Source of the DNA: an uncultured Gammaproteobacteria bacterium | GTDB lineage: Bacteria > Pseudomonadota > Gammaproteobacteria > Pseudomonadales > Azotimanducaceae | DNA: 64,000 nt | Reading direction: 5' to 3' | Assembly (NCBI GenBank): GCA_913050215.1 | Contig: CAJXBG010000003.1 | Coordinates: forward strand, 22,499-86,498 | Part shown: positions 43,355 through 53,265 of the stretch, in pieces | Position numbering within the stretch: position 1 is the first letter of the stretch | Layout: each line of letters begins with the position of its first letter | The notes under the pieces: model-generated | Told to the model about the DNA's origin: nothing | The model's input: the letters and a program-made list of their open reading frames with translations, nothing else | Databases searched by the model: none | Made by a program: the position numbers and the translations under genes

Positions 43355-44413
43355 CTACCTGTTAGGACCGCGTTCCATCGGGTACGGTTGCCAGCGTTCA
43401 AGAGTCACCCTGGGTAACACGTCAGGGTTCACGGCACTCATCGGCCATTTGCCTTTCATCACCAGCGCGACTTCGCGCGCGGCACGGCGACGGGTCTCTA
43501 TGCGCATACGACTTGTCGCACTTGCCGAGTGTGGGGTAATAATGACGTTGTCCATCCCCATCAAAGGGTTGTCTGGGTCGGGTGGTTCCTTCTCTAACAC
43601 ATCCAAACCGGCGGCGGCAATCTGCCCCGTCTGCAGAGCATGTATCATGGCTTTCTCATCAATCACGGGACCTCGACCGCAGTTAATGATGCAGACAGAG
43701 TCTTTCACAATTTCGAACTGCGACGTACTCAGCATATGGTGGGAATCGTCGTTTAACCCAGGGTGCACTGAAATATAATCTGACCGTTCCAACAACTCTT
43801 GATAGGAGACCGGCTCAACACCCTCGCCGGTCATCTTTAATTCAGAAACATAGGGATCATAGGCAATGACATTTAGACCAAACGGTTTTGCGCGGCGTGC
43901 TACGGCACGCGCAACATTACCAAAAGAAATAAGCCCCAACGTTTGACCCCAGATTCTGGGAATATCGTTAAAAACAGGGCGTCCCTTATACCAGCGCCCC
44001 TCAGACACCATTTTATCCATAAGCTTCACTCGGCGATAACAGCCAAGTAACAACATCATCGTGTGATCAGCAACTTCCTCTATAAAAATGTCAGGCACAT
44101 TGGTCACAACAATACCGGCATCAGTTGCGGCATCGACATCCACCATATCTACTCCCACGCTACCCACACCAATGATGGCGCATTGCTTGAGCGCATGAAT
44201 GACTTCAGGTGTAAACCGCATTCCCCATGAAGTTAGTACGCCATCCGCATTTTTTGCCAACGCCAGAAAGCCTTCTGGGTCGCTGGTATCTGCTTCAACG
44301 AGCGTGGCTACATTACCAAGCTCTTCCATCTCTAGCGCGCACTTTTCTGCGAATGGCACATCTCGTTTGGCGATGCCTGGCAGCGCAACCACCACATTTT
44401 TTTTATTGGTCAT
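43355..44413 (-). CDS. D-2-hydroxyacid dehydrogenase, C-terminal-binding protein (CtBP) type
   Basis: A 352-aa NAD-dependent 2-hydroxyacid dehydrogenase. The Rossmann motif is LGLISFGNVARAVA; the catalytic triad is Arg in INCGRGPVID, Glu in LDVLEKEP and His in ITPHSASAT. The substrate is a D-2-hydroxy or 2-keto acid. ATG 44413 follows GAGGG; TTG 44416 is an alternative. It sits next to a PPOX-like gene (73-nt gap), an APC permease and further catabolic genes. Confidence 0.92.
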   Translation of the reverse strand: MTNKKNVVVALPGIAKRDVPFAEKCALEMEELGNVATLVEADTSDPEGFLALAKNADGVLTSWGMRFTPEVIHALKQCAIIGVGSVGVDMVDVDAATDAGIVVTNVPDIFIEEVADHTMMLLLGCYRRVKLMDKMVSEGRWYKGRPVFNDIPRIWGQTLGLISFGNVARAVARRAKPFGLNVIAYDPYVSELKMTGEGVEPVSYQELLERSDYISVHPGLNDDSHHMLSTSQFEIVKDSVCIINCGRGPVIDEKAMIHALQTGQIAAAGLDVLEKEPPDPDNPLMGMDNVIITPHSASATSRMRIETRRRAAREVALVMKGKWPMSAVNPDVLPRVTLERWQPYPMERGPNR

Positions 44414-44486
44414 CAAACTTATCCCTCTTGCAGCCCAGCTTCAAAATATAAAGTTACCAACGAACAAATAATCCTGCCCTCTCTTG

Positions 44487-44939
44487 TTATTGAGCGCGCC
44501 AGACTTTCTTATTCATTGAACCAAACATTTCCGACAGTTCAACCCGCGTAGGGGTGATTTTTACAGGTAAAAAATTGGGGTCTTCAGGCCCAGTAGAGCC
44601 AAATTGCGTCAGGTCGTAGTCAATGGCATCCCATGCGTGCTTTTTGGTCGCCTCGTCGCTGACTAACTCAGCCGTACCTCTGACCATGACGTGAACAAAA
44701 TCCGGCGGCGCCACTTGGTATTGAATATCAACACTCGAATTTTGTCGCAATTGCTGGGCTTTGGGAGACGTTGGCCCCGTCGCAAACCAGAGTACATCAC
44801 CCTCCCATGTGGGATGAACAATTCTCACCCGCGGTTCATCATCGGCAACGGTAGCCACTGCACACCACACCGCCTTCTTGCACGCTTCGTCCACTGTATT
44901 AAAAAAATCGTCTTTTTCTGATTCACTAACCTTCGCCAT
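44487..44939 (-). CDS. Pyridoxamine 5'-phosphate oxidase-like split-barrel protein
   Basis: A 150-aa split-barrel flavoprotein: AVWCAVATVADDEPRVRIVH, then VLWFATGPTSPKAQQLRQNS and VHVMVRGTAELV. It is the third member of this superfamily in the window. Some relatives reduce F420, others bind FMN or heme, so cofactor and substrate stay open. It lies upstream of the CtBP-type dehydrogenase in the same direction. Confidence 0.83.
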   Translation of the reverse strand: MAKVSESEKDDFFNTVDEACKKAVWCAVATVADDEPRVRIVHPTWEGDVLWFATGPTSPKAQQLRQNSSVDIQYQVAPPDFVHVMVRGTAELVSDEATKKHAWDAIDYDLTQFGSTGPEDPNFLPVKITPTRVELSEMFGSMNKKVWRAQ

Positions 44940-45024
44940 GTTGATTCCCCATTAAGCTGAATATATTTCTAGGTTCGTATAAAAATATCACCAATTCATT
45001 TGCGCCTACCTTGTGTTCGCCTTA

Positions 45025-45417
45025 TCACGAAGGTTCTGAAACTGCCGCTGGCCCCTCAAACGACTTTAACTCCTCATACCACCCTGAGCCCTTTATTTTC
45101 ATTGGGATGCTGCCAAATTTTTCTCCCGTTTCAAGGTGCCGCTTGCGGCCCTTCCACGCGTTTATATCGCTCTGCCATTCATTTAACACGCGCTCAGCTT
45201 CCTCGTAAGTAGGTGCCTCAACCTCGTACAGAGACAGATATGCCGAGTGTGTTTCAAGGTTCAGGTGCGGACCCGCCAATTTGAAAACCCTGCCGCGAAC
45301 AAAATTAGGGCAGTTTGTTGTGTCTTCAATGTGCTGTTCGATAAACCATTCATCAAATGCCGCCTGGTGTTCTTCCGCCAGCGGTTCACATAGCCCGATT
45401 AAGACAAATTTCGGCAT
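45025..45417 (-). CDS. EthD/DUF4286-like small protein
   Basis: A 130-aa ferredoxin-like-barrel protein starting MPKFVLIGLCEPLAEEHQAA, then FDEWFIEQHIEDTTNCPNFV and SAYLSLYEVEAPTYEEAERV. The pattern, with the early W-F-...-H, is that of EthD/DUF4286-type proteins accompanying oxidative catabolism. No catalytic assignment is possible. It is divergent from the second carotenoid oxygenase (about 170-bp spacer). Confidence 0.7.
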   Translation of the reverse strand: MPKFVLIGLCEPLAEEHQAAFDEWFIEQHIEDTTNCPNFVRGRVFKLAGPHLNLETHSAYLSLYEVEAPTYEEAERVLNEWQSDINAWKGRKRHLETGEKFGSIPMKIKGSGWYEELKSFEGPAAVSEPS

Positions 45418-45591
45418 TGGGTGCTCCCCTTACAATTAAACCACCACCATAGACCAGTCCTTCTTGAAATTGCAAAACTACCTGTTAATCTAATTTTCGG
45501 TGTCATCGCTTTGAGCAAAGCATATTTTTGCGGTACGGCTGATAGGCATGAATGAACGTTTAATTGAATCGATAATCTGGAGATGAAAGTT

Positions 45592-46935
45592 ATGTCAGCA
45601 GTCGCCGAAACCACCCCTTCTCACCTACGAGGCAATGGCCGACCAGTCACAGAGGAGCTCACGCTGGCTGACTTAAAGGTCAACGGCAAAATACCCGAAG
45701 AGCTTAATGGACGATACGTAAGAACAGGTCCTAATCCTATTACGGGTACCAGTACTCATCCATTTTTAGGTGATGGCATGTTGCATGGCATGCGACTGCG
45801 AGACGGAAAAGCCGAGTGGTACCGGAACAGATATGTGCAAACGCCATTTATCACTGACCCTTCGGTTGATGTGCTTGACCTTTCCGTAATGATGGATATG
45901 AAATCCTCGAAAGCAAACACCCATGTGATGGGGCATGCGGGCAAGATTTTAGTGCTTGAAGAAGGTCACTTTCCTTATGTTGTCGATGGTCAACTCAACA
46001 CCCTCGGTCCAACTGACTTTGAGGGCGCCTTAACGGGATCATTCACAGCACACCCGAAAATTTGTCCGACGACGGGAGAGCTGCTGGCATTCGGCTACTC
46101 AGCCCTTGAACCCTACCTGCGTTATTTGCGTGTTTCAGCGGATGGAAAACTGGTGCAAACAGAAAATATCACCGTTGGCGGTCCCACCATGATGCATGAT
46201 TTTAATATCACGCAGAACAATGTCATTTTTATGGACCTACCCGCTGTTTTCAACTTGGAATTGGCGATGACGGGTGAAATGCCAATTCGCTGGGATGAAA
46301 GTTACCCCGCAAGACTCGGGGTTATGCCGCGTGATGGCAATGATACACAGGTCAGGTGGTTCGACATTAACCCGTGTTACGTTTTCCACCCTCTAAATTC
46401 CTATGAAGATGGCGACAAAATTATCATAGATGTGGCTCGATTCAGTCACATGTGGAAGGCCTCTACAATGGATTTCCCACCACCAGAATTGTGGCGTTGG
46501 ACGATCGATACCGTGTCAGGAAAGGTCCATGAGGAGCAGGTTGATGATCGACCGGCCGAATTTCCAAGGGTCGCGGATAGCGTTATTGGCATGAAGCACA
46601 GATATGGGTACCTGGCAGGCATGTCACAGTCTAAAAATCCGAGTGAGGCTTCAGGCGCCATCTTGAAATACGACCGCGAGACAGGCGTGCGATCAGACAT
46701 AGAGTTTGGTCGAGGCCGCACTGGCGGCGAACCCGTGTTTGTCCCTGCCGCAAATAGCAGCGCCGAGGATGATGGCTACCTGATGACCTATATCTATGAC
46801 GCCAGCAGTGACAGCAGCAGCTTTGTTATTATGGATGCCGCATCCATGGACAGTGAACCCGTAGCATCGATAGATTTGCCGCGAATTCCTGGTGGCTTTC
46901 ATGGAAGCTGGATAGACGCTTCGGTAGCAAACTGA
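45592..46935 (+). CDS. Carotenoid oxygenase (RPE65/CCD family), second copy
   Basis: A Fe(II) dioxygenase of the carotenoid-cleavage family, 447 aa. All four iron-binding histidines are visible: in AHPKICPTTGEL, MMHDFNITQN, CYVFHPLNSYEDGD and PGGFHGSW. The N-terminus LNGRYVRTGPNPITG followed by HPFLGDGMLHG is typical. ATG 45592 has GGAG at 9-nt spacing. It is clearly related to, but not a recent copy of, the one at 12291, as the segments between the motifs differ widely. The neighbouring P450 and PPOX genes suggest a terpenoid- or lignin-like substrate (inference). Confidence 0.93.
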   Translation: MSAVAETTPSHLRGNGRPVTEELTLADLKVNGKIPEELNGRYVRTGPNPITGTSTHPFLGDGMLHGMRLRDGKAEWYRNRYVQTPFITDPSVDVLDLSVMMDMKSSKANTHVMGHAGKILVLEEGHFPYVVDGQLNTLGPTDFEGALTGSFTAHPKICPTTGELLAFGYSALEPYLRYLRVSADGKLVQTENITVGGPTMMHDFNITQNNVIFMDLPAVFNLELAMTGEMPIRWDESYPARLGVMPRDGNDTQVRWFDINPCYVFHPLNSYEDGDKIIIDVARFSHMWKASTMDFPPPELWRWTIDTVSGKVHEEQVDDRPAEFPRVADSVIGMKHRYGYLAGMSQSKNPSEASGAILKYDRETGVRSDIEFGRGRTGGEPVFVPAANSSAEDDGYLMTYIYDASSDSSSFVIMDAASMDSEPVASIDLPRIPGGFHGSWIDASVAN

Positions 46936-46962
46936 CAAATAGGCTAGTTCGCGATAACTTTT

Positions 46963-48210
46963 CTATCCGTCGGGTTTGTCTTTTACCGTAAACTCAATGT
47001 GTAGTTCTTTCAGCGAGCGTAATAAAAAATGTGGGTGGACATCAAAGGTGTTTTTGTCTTCGGCAAAGTTCAAGGTCTCGACTTCTTCAGTCAGCACCTT
47101 GAACCCCCACCAAAGCTCACGGCGGGCTAACGGTGCTCCAAGGCAATGGTGGGCACCAGAACCAAAGGCAAGGTGTGTCGCTGGCTTGACTCTGTCGAGG
47201 TCCAACTGTTCAGGTTCATCGAAACGCCTTTCATCTCGATTCGCCGAGGCATATCGAACTGCGATCACTGCGCCGGCGGGTAATTTAACCCCAGAAATTT
47301 CGACCTCTTCAGTTGCCATCCTCAACAGACACTGAACCGGCGACTCCAGTCGCAGCACCTCTTCAATAAATGTACGGAGATATTTATCCGGATCCGACTT
47401 TAGCTGCTCCCAGGTTTCTGGTTGTTCTGCTAACAGTTTGACGCCGGCGGACAGAGCATTTGTCGTCGTTTCGCTACCACCCACAAAAGTATCTGCCATC
47501 ATTTCCGCATGGAGTTCATTGTCAGTAAGCGTCCTTCCCCACTCAGGAATTTCCCTATTCACCAGTTCGGATAGCAGTGTGTCGTCAGGGCGTTCTCTTA
47601 GCCTTTCGAATATTGGCTGAAAGTAATGCTGCGCTTCTATCTCCTTATCTACTGTCGCCATTTCCTCGTCTTCGGATAGCATCATACTGATACGTTTGAA
47701 AAAGGCATCGGTCCAGGATTTTATGCGCCAAAGATCCGCTGTATCAGCACCCATTTGTCGAACGATAATGGACAAGGGCAGAGGAACTGCGAAATCGCGC
47801 ACCCACTCACAACGCCCCGCTTTTCTGATGCCCGCAAAAAGATCTCGCGCGGTGCTTTCAACGAAGGGATCAAGCTGATTAATTCGCGCAGGTCTAAAAG
47901 CCTCGTTGAACATAGCACGCATCTGCTTGTGGTTAGGTTCGTCGCGACTGATCAGTGTCGGTCCTGGAACCCATCCTCTTTCTTGGAATCGGTTGTTAAC
48001 TTTTAGCTGTCGCTCAGAGGGCGCTCGACCACGAACGTTTCCTGAAAAGAGTTCGTGATTCGACAGCACATAGCGAACGTCCTCGTAGCGACTGACATGA
48101 TAGATACCCGTGTCAGGATCCTGATATACAGGATGATCATCCCTCAGCGTCTTGTATTGTTCGTAAGGACATTTTTGTATTTCTGGGTCGTAAAAATTGA
48201 TTGGTTTCAT
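46963..48210 (-). CDS. Cytochrome P450
   Basis: A 415-aa soluble bacterial P450. I-helix motif GGSETT (in ADTFVGGSETTTNALSAG), ExxR in EEVLRLESPV, and heme loop LAFGSGAHHCLGAPLARREL with ligand Cys356. It needs separate ferredoxin and reductase partners, none of which are nearby. A cupin gene is upstream (3-nt gap) in the same operon. Substrate likely a lipophilic molecule such as a terpenoid; not known. Confidence 0.95.
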   Translation of the reverse strand: MKPINFYDPEIQKCPYEQYKTLRDDHPVYQDPDTGIYHVSRYEDVRYVLSNHELFSGNVRGRAPSERQLKVNNRFQERGWVPGPTLISRDEPNHKQMRAMFNEAFRPARINQLDPFVESTARDLFAGIRKAGRCEWVRDFAVPLPLSIIVRQMGADTADLWRIKSWTDAFFKRISMMLSEDEEMATVDKEIEAQHYFQPIFERLRERPDDTLLSELVNREIPEWGRTLTDNELHAEMMADTFVGGSETTTNALSAGVKLLAEQPETWEQLKSDPDKYLRTFIEEVLRLESPVQCLLRMATEEVEISGVKLPAGAVIAVRYASANRDERRFDEPEQLDLDRVKPATHLAFGSGAHHCLGAPLARRELWWGFKVLTEEVETLNFAEDKNTFDVHPHFLLRSLKELHIEFTVKDKPDG

Positions 48211-48213
48211 AAG

Positions 48214-48591
48214 TTATTTACCGTACAGCGGGCTTTCTTCGGGGGGCAATAGGGATAGTTTTTCTAAAAGGTTACCCGCAACAGGGATACCAACGATATA
48301 AACCATCCGCTCTTCAACTTTACCCTCGGCGTGAATAGCCCCCGCGGGTATTTGTAGTTTATCTCCTGCACTTAGTTGAACACGTTCTCCTTTTTCATTT
48401 AACACGTAGCTACTACCTTCCATAACATAGCCACAATTATCCAAGTCGTGCCAGTGCGGAGGCAGTTCCTCCATCCGCTCTGAAACGTAGACTGTCGGCC
48501 AAAGATCAAGCTTCTTGATATCGTCCAGCACCTCATCTTTCGTTGAGTGAAAGTTTTTAATAACTTGCATTGGACCGGGTTCAAGTGCCAT
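48214..48591 (-). CDS. Cupin domain-containing protein
   Basis: A 125-aa single-domain cupin. The two cupin motifs are visible: LPPHWHDLDNCGYVMEGSSY and then GDKLQIPAGAIHAEGKVEER, with candidate metal ligands His/His/Glu and a downstream His. It may be a small dioxygenase, isomerase or a substrate-binding partner. It is translated from ATG 48591 after AGGAAGG and is followed within 3 nt by the P450 gene, so a shared pathway is likely. No DNA-binding domain is present, so it is not an AraC-type regulator. Confidence 0.85.
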   Translation of the reverse strand: MALEPGPMQVIKNFHSTKDEVLDDIKKLDLWPTVYVSERMEELPPHWHDLDNCGYVMEGSSYVLNEKGERVQLSAGDKLQIPAGAIHAEGKVEERMVYIVGIPVAGNLLEKLSLLPPEESPLYGK

Positions 48592-48872
48592 GACGCCTTC
48601 CTGTATTTAGCTTTTCATTGTACTGATAGTCTCAATCCTATTTGTTAATGGCAAGCCTCAACAGATAGCACGCATCAGCGTTTTCAATGAATTTGTTTTG
48701 CGGTGCCATTAGTTCGCGAGTAGAAACATTAATTGCCGTGAATAATGGTTGAGTTTCTCAACAAACGATCGGAATATCTCCCTTCGCGGTTCTGCTACAA
48801 TTGCCCTCCTGAATAACCTGGGTGTTACCTAGATTTATTTTTTAATTGCTGACCCGAAAACGGAGTACCCGC

Positions 48873-49946
48873 TTGAAATCTACTTATACCGTCGCGATTG
48901 TCACCGCAATCGTTCTAATCACCTGGTTAATATCGGGGCAAATTGAGGCGCCAGAAGTCGCTGACGACGCAGAGACTTCTGGTGTTGACACGCTCGGTAG
49001 AGTTCAGACTCGCATCAGCAAAGCGGTGCCTTACGTGGTTCAGGTTCGTGCAACGGGGGAAACTGAAGCTAAAAGAACCGTTAAGGTTCGCGCCGAGTCG
49101 AGCGGCCGTGTTATCTCCTTACCCATCGAAAAAGGGGTGCGTGTGAGCAAAGGAGACCTTCTCTGCAAATTGGCGCTCGATGATCGAAAGATAAAACTGG
49201 AAAAAGCAAAGTCTCAGTTGCGTCATGCAAAGCTGGAGCATCAAGGACTGAAAAAACTGCGCCAACAAGGGTTCCAAGGGGAAGTTAAAATCGCTGCGGC
49301 TGAAGTGAATCTTATCAACGCCCAAGCGAACCTTAAGCTTCAAGAACTTAATCTTGCCCACCGGGATATCATTGCCCCGTTTGATGGCTTGGTGCAGTCA
49401 CGCCCGGTCAACACAGGTGATTTTCTACAACAGGGCTTGGTCTGCGCAGACGTGCTTGACCCAGACCCAATGCTTGTGGTCGCACATGTCACCCAGCAAG
49501 AGCTTGGAGATCTTACCCTAGCCGGCGCTGCTGATGTACGCATTGACAATCGCGCTGTTCGTCAAGGATCTGTCTCTTTTATCAGCCATGCAGCTGATGC
49601 AGTGACTCGCACTTATCGTGTTGAGGTCGAAGTCCCAAATGACGACTATTCTATTCGCGATGGTCTTTCCGCAGAATTGATACTGACGCAAGGCTCTGTC
49701 ATGGCCCACAACGTTTCTCCCGCTTCGTTATCCCTGAGCGACACTGGCGCGATCGGCGCAAAGATCGTGAACAACAATGATCTGGTCGAATTCGTGGAAG
49801 TTGAACTTGTTAGCGATACCGCCACCGGTGTTTGGTTAACCGGCCTTCCGCCCAATGCAAAGCTAATTACAGTCGGCCAAGAGCTTGTTTTCTCTGGTCA
49901 ACGTGTCATTGCCGTACCCGAAACAACACTGGCCACGGGCAACTAG
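48873..49946 (+). CDS. RND efflux periplasmic adaptor (MFP) subunit
   Basis: A 357-aa membrane-fusion protein for an RND efflux pump. The N-terminus is a membrane anchor (TYTVAIVTAIVLITWLI) with no lipobox. The barrel-sandwich hybrid is split around VIAAEVNLINA-type helices: ESSGRVISLPIEKGVRVSKG, a coiled-coil hairpin, then ITAPFDGL-like DIIAPFDGLVQSRPVNTGDF. TTG 48873 has GGAG at 7-nt spacing and is preferred over TTG 48846. The pump gene follows 2 nt later. Confidence 0.9.
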   Translation: MKSTYTVAIVTAIVLITWLISGQIEAPEVADDAETSGVDTLGRVQTRISKAVPYVVQVRATGETEAKRTVKVRAESSGRVISLPIEKGVRVSKGDLLCKLALDDRKIKLEKAKSQLRHAKLEHQGLKKLRQQGFQGEVKIAAAEVNLINAQANLKLQELNLAHRDIIAPFDGLVQSRPVNTGDFLQQGLVCADVLDPDPMLVVAHVTQQELGDLTLAGAADVRIDNRAVRQGSVSFISHAADAVTRTYRVEVEVPNDDYSIRDGLSAELILTQGSVMAHNVSPASLSLSDTGAIGAKIVNNNDLVEFVEVELVSDTATGVWLTGLPPNAKLITVGQELVFSGQRVIAVPETTLATGN

Positions 49947-49948
49947 TT

Positions 49949-52900
49949 ATGCACGGCGTCATCGAAGCGGTTATCAAACATCCTCGCACCACTATTAGCG
50001 TTTTAGCCATGCTGGTTTTCGCCGGGATCTTTGCCAGATCCTCTATCACAGTTGAAGCCGATCCCGATATTACGATCCCGTTGGTGATGGTAACTATTCC
50101 TCACATTGGTATTTCGCCGGAAGATGCTGACAGGCTGATCGTGCGCCCCGTAGAATCAGAAGTTAGGTCGCTTGAGGGCATTGAAGAGGTGAATGCCTAC
50201 GCGCGGGAAGGCCTTGCCACAATTGCCCTGCAGTTCGATGTTGATTTTGATCCGGACGTCGCAATCTCTGAGGTCCGAGCGGCGGTAGATCGCGCACGCA
50301 GTGAACTCCCTTCCACTTCTGAAGAGCCGATTATCAAGGCTATCACGATTTCAGACTACCCGGTGATCGCCATCAGCTTAGCAAGCAATACGGTTTCGGA
50401 GCGAGTGCTGTATCAGAAAGCAGTTGAGCTTAAATATGCGTTAGAGTCGATACCGGCTATCACCGAAGCGCGTCTTTCTGGACATAGAGAAGAACTTCTC
50501 GAGGCCATAATCGATCCGGTGAAACTCGAACACTACAAAATATCGCAACAAGACCTCTTCACCACCATTCGTAATAACAACTCTCTTATCGCCGCAGGAG
50601 CCATGGACACGGGTAAAGGGCGCTTTGCGATCAAGGTGCCGGGACTCATTGAGAACCGTGATGATGTCTATAGCCTACCGATTAAGTCAAGCGGTGAAAC
50701 CGTCGTCACCCTGGATAAGGTCGCATCGATTCGACGAACATTTAAAGACCGGGAAGCTTACACTGCCATCAACGGTTTGCCTTCAATTACCGTCGAGGTA
50801 CTGCGCCGACCGGGTGAAAATGTGATCGATTTGAATGCAGAGGTTCGAGCGCTTACCGCTGAGGTGACCAAAGACTATCCTGAAGAACTCTCTATTATCT
50901 TTAGTCAAGACCAATCACCTTTTGCCAAGCAACAAGTCACTGAGCTGCAGGGTAATATCGTTACCGCAATGGCGCTAGTGATGATACTCGTTGTCGCTGC
51001 ATTAGGCTGGCGCTCCGGCTTGCTCGTTGGCGCAGCAGTACCAACATCTTTCCTGTTTGCTATCACTGCTATCTATGCGCTGGGCTTGTCATTCAATTTT
51101 ATGGTGATGTTCGGTATGTTACTCGGGCTTGGCATGTTGATTGATGGCGCCATTGTCGTTATCGAATATGCAGACAGAAAAATGTCTGAAGGCATGGAGA
51201 AAAAACAAGCGTACATCACCGCAGCCAGGCGTATGTTCTGGCCAGTTCTTGCGTCGACATCTACCACGCTGGCGGCATTTGTGCCGCTCTTCTTCTGGCC
51301 AGGGACCTCTGGCCAATTTATGCAGTATTTGCCAATCACCGTATTCGCAGTGCTATTCGGCTCTCTACTCTATGCTCTGTTCTTCGGACCAACCCTCGGC
51401 GGGCTGTTCGGCAAAGCCGGTAGCGCTGATGATGAATCGCTTGAGCAACTTCGTATACTTGAGCACGGTAATGTACTGGAGCTAAAAGGACTTACCGGCG
51501 TGTACGCACGTTTTTTGCGCTGGTTATTGAACTATCCGGTGATTATCCTAACGCTCACCTTTTGCTCTCTGTTCCTGATATTCAAGGTCTATGGCAGCTA
51601 TGGCACGGGATTTATCTACTTCGCATCAACAGACCCAACGTTTGGCCGCGTGAGTATCAGTGCTCGCGGTAATTACTCAAAATCAGAACTGCAACATCTT
51701 GTAACAACGTCAGAAGCGACACTGATGCCTATCAATGGCGTTGATACCTATTTCACTTCAACCGGCCGGGGGCAACAAGTGAGCTTCTTTGGCGGCGGTG
51801 GGCCAGCCGATCAAATTGGCAGTATATTTTTGAATATGGAGTATGTGCGTAATGCGGGCACCACTGGCAATGATGTGCTTGAGCTCGCCCGCGAGAAACT
51901 TAAGCCAATTGCAGGTATACAATATGAAATCGTGGAACAGGAGTATGGTCCACCGACAGGCAAAGACATCCAAATACAAGTTTCCTCTAAATTCCGTCAA
52001 GATTTGGAGCCCACTATTAAGGCGATCAGGACTCACCTGAACCAGATGGATGATTTACGTGACGTTGAAGACACCCGAGTTTTACCAGGAATCGAATGGG
52101 AACTTGCGGTCGATCGCGCCAAAGCAGCGCTGTTTAACGTCAATGTCAATGAGGTCGGTGCTGCAGTCCAACTCGTAACCAACGGTTTATACCTCGGTGA
52201 ATATCGACCAGATGATGCTGAAGAGGAAGTCGAGATTCGACTGCGTTATCCTTTTGAAGAACGCAACATGGATTCATTAGACCAGTTGCGCGTGACAACA
52301 CCGACAGGCTCTGTACCCGTGAGTAACTTTGTTGAACGACGCGCCAAGAACAAGTTGGATTCTATCGAACGAGTTGACGGTGAGTACATCATGACTATTC
52401 GGGCAAACGTGAAGCCGGGTATCGTCGCCGACAACAAGGTCACCGAGCTGCAGGGTTTTATTCAAAAATCAAATTTTGACCCGCGCATTAAGATCGCTTT
52501 TCGCGGTGCGACGGAAGAGCAAGCTGAATCCTTAGAGTTCATTGGCTTTGCATTTTTCATGTCTTTGTTACTGATGTTTATCCTGTTGGTCGCACAGTTT
52601 AATAGCTTTTATCAGGCCGCACTCATTCTCTCAGCGGTTGTTATGTCTACCGCTGGCGTGCTACTTGGCCTACTAACATTTAGTCAAACATTTAGTGTCA
52701 TACTAACGGGCATAGGCATCGTTGCGCTGGCAGGTATTGTTGTAAACAACAACATCATTTTGATCGACACTTACAATGAGCTTCGCCGAACAGGTATGGA
52801 CGTTGTGGACGCCGTAGTAAAGACAGGAGCCCAGCGTTTGCGGCCGGTTTTTCTCACCACCACGACAACGATACTAGGATTATTACCCCTTGCTACGAAC

Positions 52901-53125
52901 GTGAGCATTGATTTAATCAATCGAGACATTATCTACGGTGGTCAGGTATCGGCTTACTGGGTAAAACTCGCCAGCAGCATTGTTTATGGCTTAACCTTTG
53001 CGGCAGTCCTTACTCTGATTGTTACACCACTCATGTTGGTTCTGCCTGGGCACTTTAGTGCCTTTTGGCAAGAAATCAGGCAGAAAACACTGACACGGTT
53101 CCGACGCAGTCACGCGCAAACATAG
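49949..53125 (+). CDS. RND efflux permease (HAE-type)
   Basis: A 1058-aa inner-membrane proton-driven pump with the RND topology: one N-terminal helix, a large periplasmic loop, six helices, a second loop and six helices. It forms a tripartite export system with the preceding MFP gene (2-nt gap); the outer-membrane channel is not in the window. Compared with AcrB's relay, TM4 has IDGAIVVIEY, so the second Asp of the Asp-Asp pair is Gly, and TM10 has VNNNIILID, so the relay Lys is Asn. Asp-Gly variants are known in related families. ATG 49949 was chosen; the open frame upstream of it is not protein-like. Confidence 0.93.
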   Translation: MHGVIEAVIKHPRTTISVLAMLVFAGIFARSSITVEADPDITIPLVMVTIPHIGISPEDADRLIVRPVESEVRSLEGIEEVNAYAREGLATIALQFDVDFDPDVAISEVRAAVDRARSELPSTSEEPIIKAITISDYPVIAISLASNTVSERVLYQKAVELKYALESIPAITEARLSGHREELLEAIIDPVKLEHYKISQQDLFTTIRNNNSLIAAGAMDTGKGRFAIKVPGLIENRDDVYSLPIKSSGETVVTLDKVASIRRTFKDREAYTAINGLPSITVEVLRRPGENVIDLNAEVRALTAEVTKDYPEELSIIFSQDQSPFAKQQVTELQGNIVTAMALVMILVVAALGWRSGLLVGAAVPTSFLFAITAIYALGLSFNFMVMFGMLLGLGMLIDGAIVVIEYADRKMSEGMEKKQAYITAARRMFWPVLASTSTTLAAFVPLFFWPGTSGQFMQYLPITVFAVLFGSLLYALFFGPTLGGLFGKAGSADDESLEQLRILEHGNVLELKGLTGVYARFLRWLLNYPVIILTLTFCSLFLIFKVYGSYGTGFIYFASTDPTFGRVSISARGNYSKSELQHLVTTSEATLMPINGVDTYFTSTGRGQQVSFFGGGGPADQIGSIFLNMEYVRNAGTTGNDVLELAREKLKPIAGIQYEIVEQEYGPPTGKDIQIQVSSKFRQDLEPTIKAIRTHLNQMDDLRDVEDTRVLPGIEWELAVDRAKAALFNVNVNEVGAAVQLVTNGLYLGEYRPDDAEEEVEIRLRYPFEERNMDSLDQLRVTTPTGSVPVSNFVERRAKNKLDSIERVDGEYIMTIRANVKPGIVADNKVTELQGFIQKSNFDPRIKIAFRGATEEQAESLEFIGFAFFMSLLLMFILLVAQFNSFYQAALILSAVVMSTAGVLLGLLTFSQTFSVILTGIGIVALAGIVVNNNIILIDTYNELRRTGMDVVDAVVKTGAQRLRPVFLTTTTTILGLLPLATNVSIDLINRDIIYGGQVSAYWVKLASSIVYGLTFAAVLTLIVTPLMLVLPGHFSAFWQEIRQKTLTRFRRSHAQT

Positions 53126-53265
53126 AGTTGTCATAACCTCACAGATTTAGTTGACGATTTTGCGGAGGTAGTGAAAGTTCTCCCAACGGGTCACTATGCG
53201 TTTTCAAAACGGTGGCATACCAACGTATCTGCGCTTTTCAAGGTAAAAGCCTGAGGGCAAGACAG

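Noticed and set aside
43260..43778. 172-codon frame on the plus strand
   Set aside because: It overlaps the intact CtBP-type dehydrogenase on the other strand, which has all catalytic residues; this frame is an antisense artefact.
48214..48591. The cupin protein as a ChrR-type anti-sigma factor for the stress regulon
   Set aside because: It is a single-domain cupin lacking the zinc-binding anti-sigma N-terminal domain and lies far away, in an operon with a P450.
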